Below, in pieces: positions 62,608-64,000 of a stretch of DNA of 64,000 nt (positions within the stretch are counted from its first letter, which is position 1; every line of letters begins with the position of its first letter). Under the pieces are notes generated by a model that searched no databases, was not told the DNA's origin, and was given only the letters and a program-made list of their open reading frames with translations. A program made the position numbers and the translations under genes. This DNA is from Paraburkholderia phosphatilytica (GTDB lineage: Bacteria > Pseudomonadota > Gammaproteobacteria > Burkholderiales > Burkholderiaceae): the NCBI RefSeq assembly GCF_003443895.1, contig NZ_QQOA01000013.1, forward strand, positions 119,260 through 183,259. Reading direction: 5' to 3'.

Positions 62608-63819
62608 ATGCCCCTTACCGATGTGGCTGTGCGCGCTGCGAAGCCTCGCGAGCGCTCGTACAAACTGGCCGATGGCCAGGGCATGTACCTCGAAGTGATG
62701 CCCAACGGCTCCAAGTACTGGCGCCTCAAGTATCGCATCGACGGCAAGGAAAAGCGCGCTGCGCTCGGTGTCTATCCAGCGGTGTCACTGTTTGCTGCGC
62801 GCAAGGCGCGAGACGCGATGAAGGATGAGCTTCGTGCTGGTCTGGACCCAACGCACGAGAGGCGTCGCGCGAAGATCGCGAAGAGCCTGGAGCGGGCCAA
62901 CTCGTTCGAGTCTCTTGGTCGTGACTGGTACGCGACGAAGAAGGAGTCGTGGAGTGTGCGTCACGCCGACTTCGTTGAAAAGCTGCTCGAGCGTGAGTTG
63001 TTCCCTATTCTTGGGGCACGTCCGGTGAAGGAGATCACGTCTCCCGAACTGCTTGCAGCCGTGCGCAGGATCGAGAGCCGCGATGCGCTCGACCTCGCGC
63101 GCAAGGCGTTGCAGATCGCCGGCCAGGTATTCCGCTTTGGTGTCGCAACGGGCCGCGCCGAGCGAGACCTGTCGCCGGATCTGCGTGGCGCACTGAAGAC
63201 GCGCCCGGTCACGCACATGAGTCGCATCCAGGAGTCGGAGATTCCTGAGCTCATGAAGAACATCGCTGCATACGACGGCGACCTTCAGACGCGCCTCGCG
63301 ATCGAGTTGCTGGCGCTCACCTTCGTGCGTACTGCAGAGCTTCGTTTCGCCGAGTGGACAGAGATCGACGAGAAGAAGGCTGAATGGCGCATCCCGGCGG
63401 AAAAAATGAAGATGCGCTCGCCGCACATCGTGCCACTGTCGAAACAGGCGATCGCCGTCATCAAGCAGCTTCGGGAAGTGAACGGCGCGTGGCAGTGGGT
63501 CTTTCCGAACCGGTCGAGTGCGAAGAAGCCGATGAGCGAAAACACGGTGCTCTACGCGCTGTACCGGATGGGCTACCACTCGCGGATGACCGGGCACGGC
63601 TTCCGCGGCCTCGCGTCGACCGTGCTGAACGAGCGCGGCTTCAACAGCGACTGGATCGAGAGGCAACTGGCGCACCTCGATCAGGACGGGGTGCGGGCAG
63701 CCTACAACCATGCGCAGTACCTGCCTGAGCGCCGGAAGATGATGCAATGGTGGGCGGACTATCTGGACACGGCGGCCGGCCGGAAGGGAACGCGTAGCGC
63801 CGCGAAAACCCGACAGTAA
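62608..63819 (+). CDS. int: P4-type tyrosine recombinase / integrase
   Basis: 403 residues. The N-terminal DUF4102 arm-binding domain (VRAAKPRERSYKLADGQGMY) is followed by a core-binding domain (about 95-200) and the catalytic domain. Catalytic residues are Arg in LTFVRTAELRFAEW, the HGFRGLAST box, His in QLAHLD and the nucleophile Tyr in RAAYNHAQYLPERRKMMQWW. It belongs to the P4-like family that integrates islands into tRNA 3' ends; the tRNA gene is 173 bp upstream. The ATG lacks a strong ribosome site. Confidence 0.95.
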   Translation: MPLTDVAVRAAKPRERSYKLADGQGMYLEVMPNGSKYWRLKYRIDGKEKRAALGVYPAVSLFAARKARDAMKDELRAGLDPTHERRRAKIAKSLERANSFESLGRDWYATKKESWSVRHADFVEKLLERELFPILGARPVKEITSPELLAAVRRIESRDALDLARKALQIAGQVFRFGVATGRAERDLSPDLRGALKTRPVTHMSRIQESEIPELMKNIAAYDGDLQTRLAIELLALTFVRTAELRFAEWTEIDEKKAEWRIPAEKMKMRSPHIVPLSKQAIAVIKQLREVNGAWQWVFPNRSSAKKPMSENTVLYALYRMGYHSRMTGHGFRGLASTVLNERGFNSDWIERQLAHLDQDGVRAAYNHAQYLPERRKMMQWWADYLDTAAGRKGTRSAAKTRQ

Positions 63820-63868
63820 TAACACGCCCAACGTAGTTGGTCTTCCAACGGTTCCTTTCCTAATTTTG

Positions 63869-63902
63869 TACCCCCATGTACACACGAAAGAGTTTGGGGG
63901 TA
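63869..63902. repeat. Inverted repeat after integrase gene
   Basis: TACCCCCA (63869-63876) and TGGGGGTA (63895-63902) with 18 nt between. They resemble the G-runs before the integrase gene and could be further arm sites. Confidence 0.45.
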
Positions 63903-63906
63903 TGTG

Positions 63907-64000
63907 CTAGGGAAACGCTGATTTATTCGGCTCGGCAGTCATCGCTGACGGGGCCGAGGACGTTGTAGAAAGAAGCTCACGGAACGGTCCCACAGTCATG
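63907..64000. mobile_element. Possible insertion-sequence left end, cut by window edge
   Basis: A CTAG followed by GGAAACGCTGATTTATTC resembles, from memory, the terminal repeats and target of IS5-family elements. No transposase frame is visible before the window ends. This is a weak call without the other end. Confidence 0.2.

Overview
The window reads as chromosome of a GC-rich betaproteobacterium, most likely Burkholderiaceae (Burkholderia sensu lato, Paraburkholderia-like). The reasons are a three-subunit FAD glucose dehydrogenase of the B. cepacia type, a fused trehalose synthase/maltokinase, a BPSS1780-family membrane protein next to homoserine kinase, the xseB-ispA-dxs run, and the rpsU-yqeY-dnaG-rpoD macromolecular-synthesis operon. 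Coding density is high. Many long open frames opposite the real genes are GC-driven shadows and are left out.

Layout. 1-11.3 kb, minus strand: a translationally coupled storage-glucan operon, glgE, treS-maltokinase, glgB, glgX (glgX runs off the left edge). Trehalose is isomerised to maltose, phosphorylated to maltose-1-phosphate, polymerised by GlgE, branched by GlgB and trimmed by GlgX. 11.8-16.5 kb: a DUF1345 membrane protein, then the gamma, alpha and beta (tri-haem) subunits of a periplasmic FAD sugar dehydrogenase. 16.7-22.2 kb: a phosphoesterase, an Xre-RES toxin-antitoxin pair, a Cache chemoreceptor, and a LysR/glutathione-transferase divergon. 22.2-26.4 kb: an ECF sigma factor lying between two related membrane anti-sigma factors, divergent from an exported catalase-like peroxidase and a cytochrome b561. 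26.4-32.6 kb: a small His/Ala-rich secreted protein, a PAP2 phosphatase, a PHB depolymerase, DUF3563, a photolyase and ohr/ohrR.

32.7-45.3 kb: BPSS1780-family protein, homoserine kinase, a DUF2782 protein, a large secreted protein built from two kinds of internal repeat, AMP nucleosidase, a two-part chromate transporter with a divergent LysR gene, and a LOG-family gene whose start codon abuts that of polA. 45.5-56.8 kb: NDH-2, an exported dienelactone hydrolase, a sulfurtransferase, a Rieske oxygenase, xseB-ispA-dxs, folE2, tsaD and a BaiN-type flavoprotein. 56.9-62.2 kb: rpsU-yqeY-dnaG-rpoD. 62.3-64 kb: a structurally odd tRNA gene with a CAU anticodon and a class II variable arm, followed by a P4-type integrase. 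This should be the left end of an integrated island that continues past the window.

The observations I rate highest are the tRNA (class II shape, CAU anticodon, A8/U14), the degenerate duplicate catalytic barrel fused to GlgE, the 16-residue tandem repeats of the secreted protein, the ECF factor with two anti-sigma genes and mirrored promoter-like motifs, and the polA/LOG head-to-head start. All assignments come from reading the sequence and from family knowledge; no search was run.
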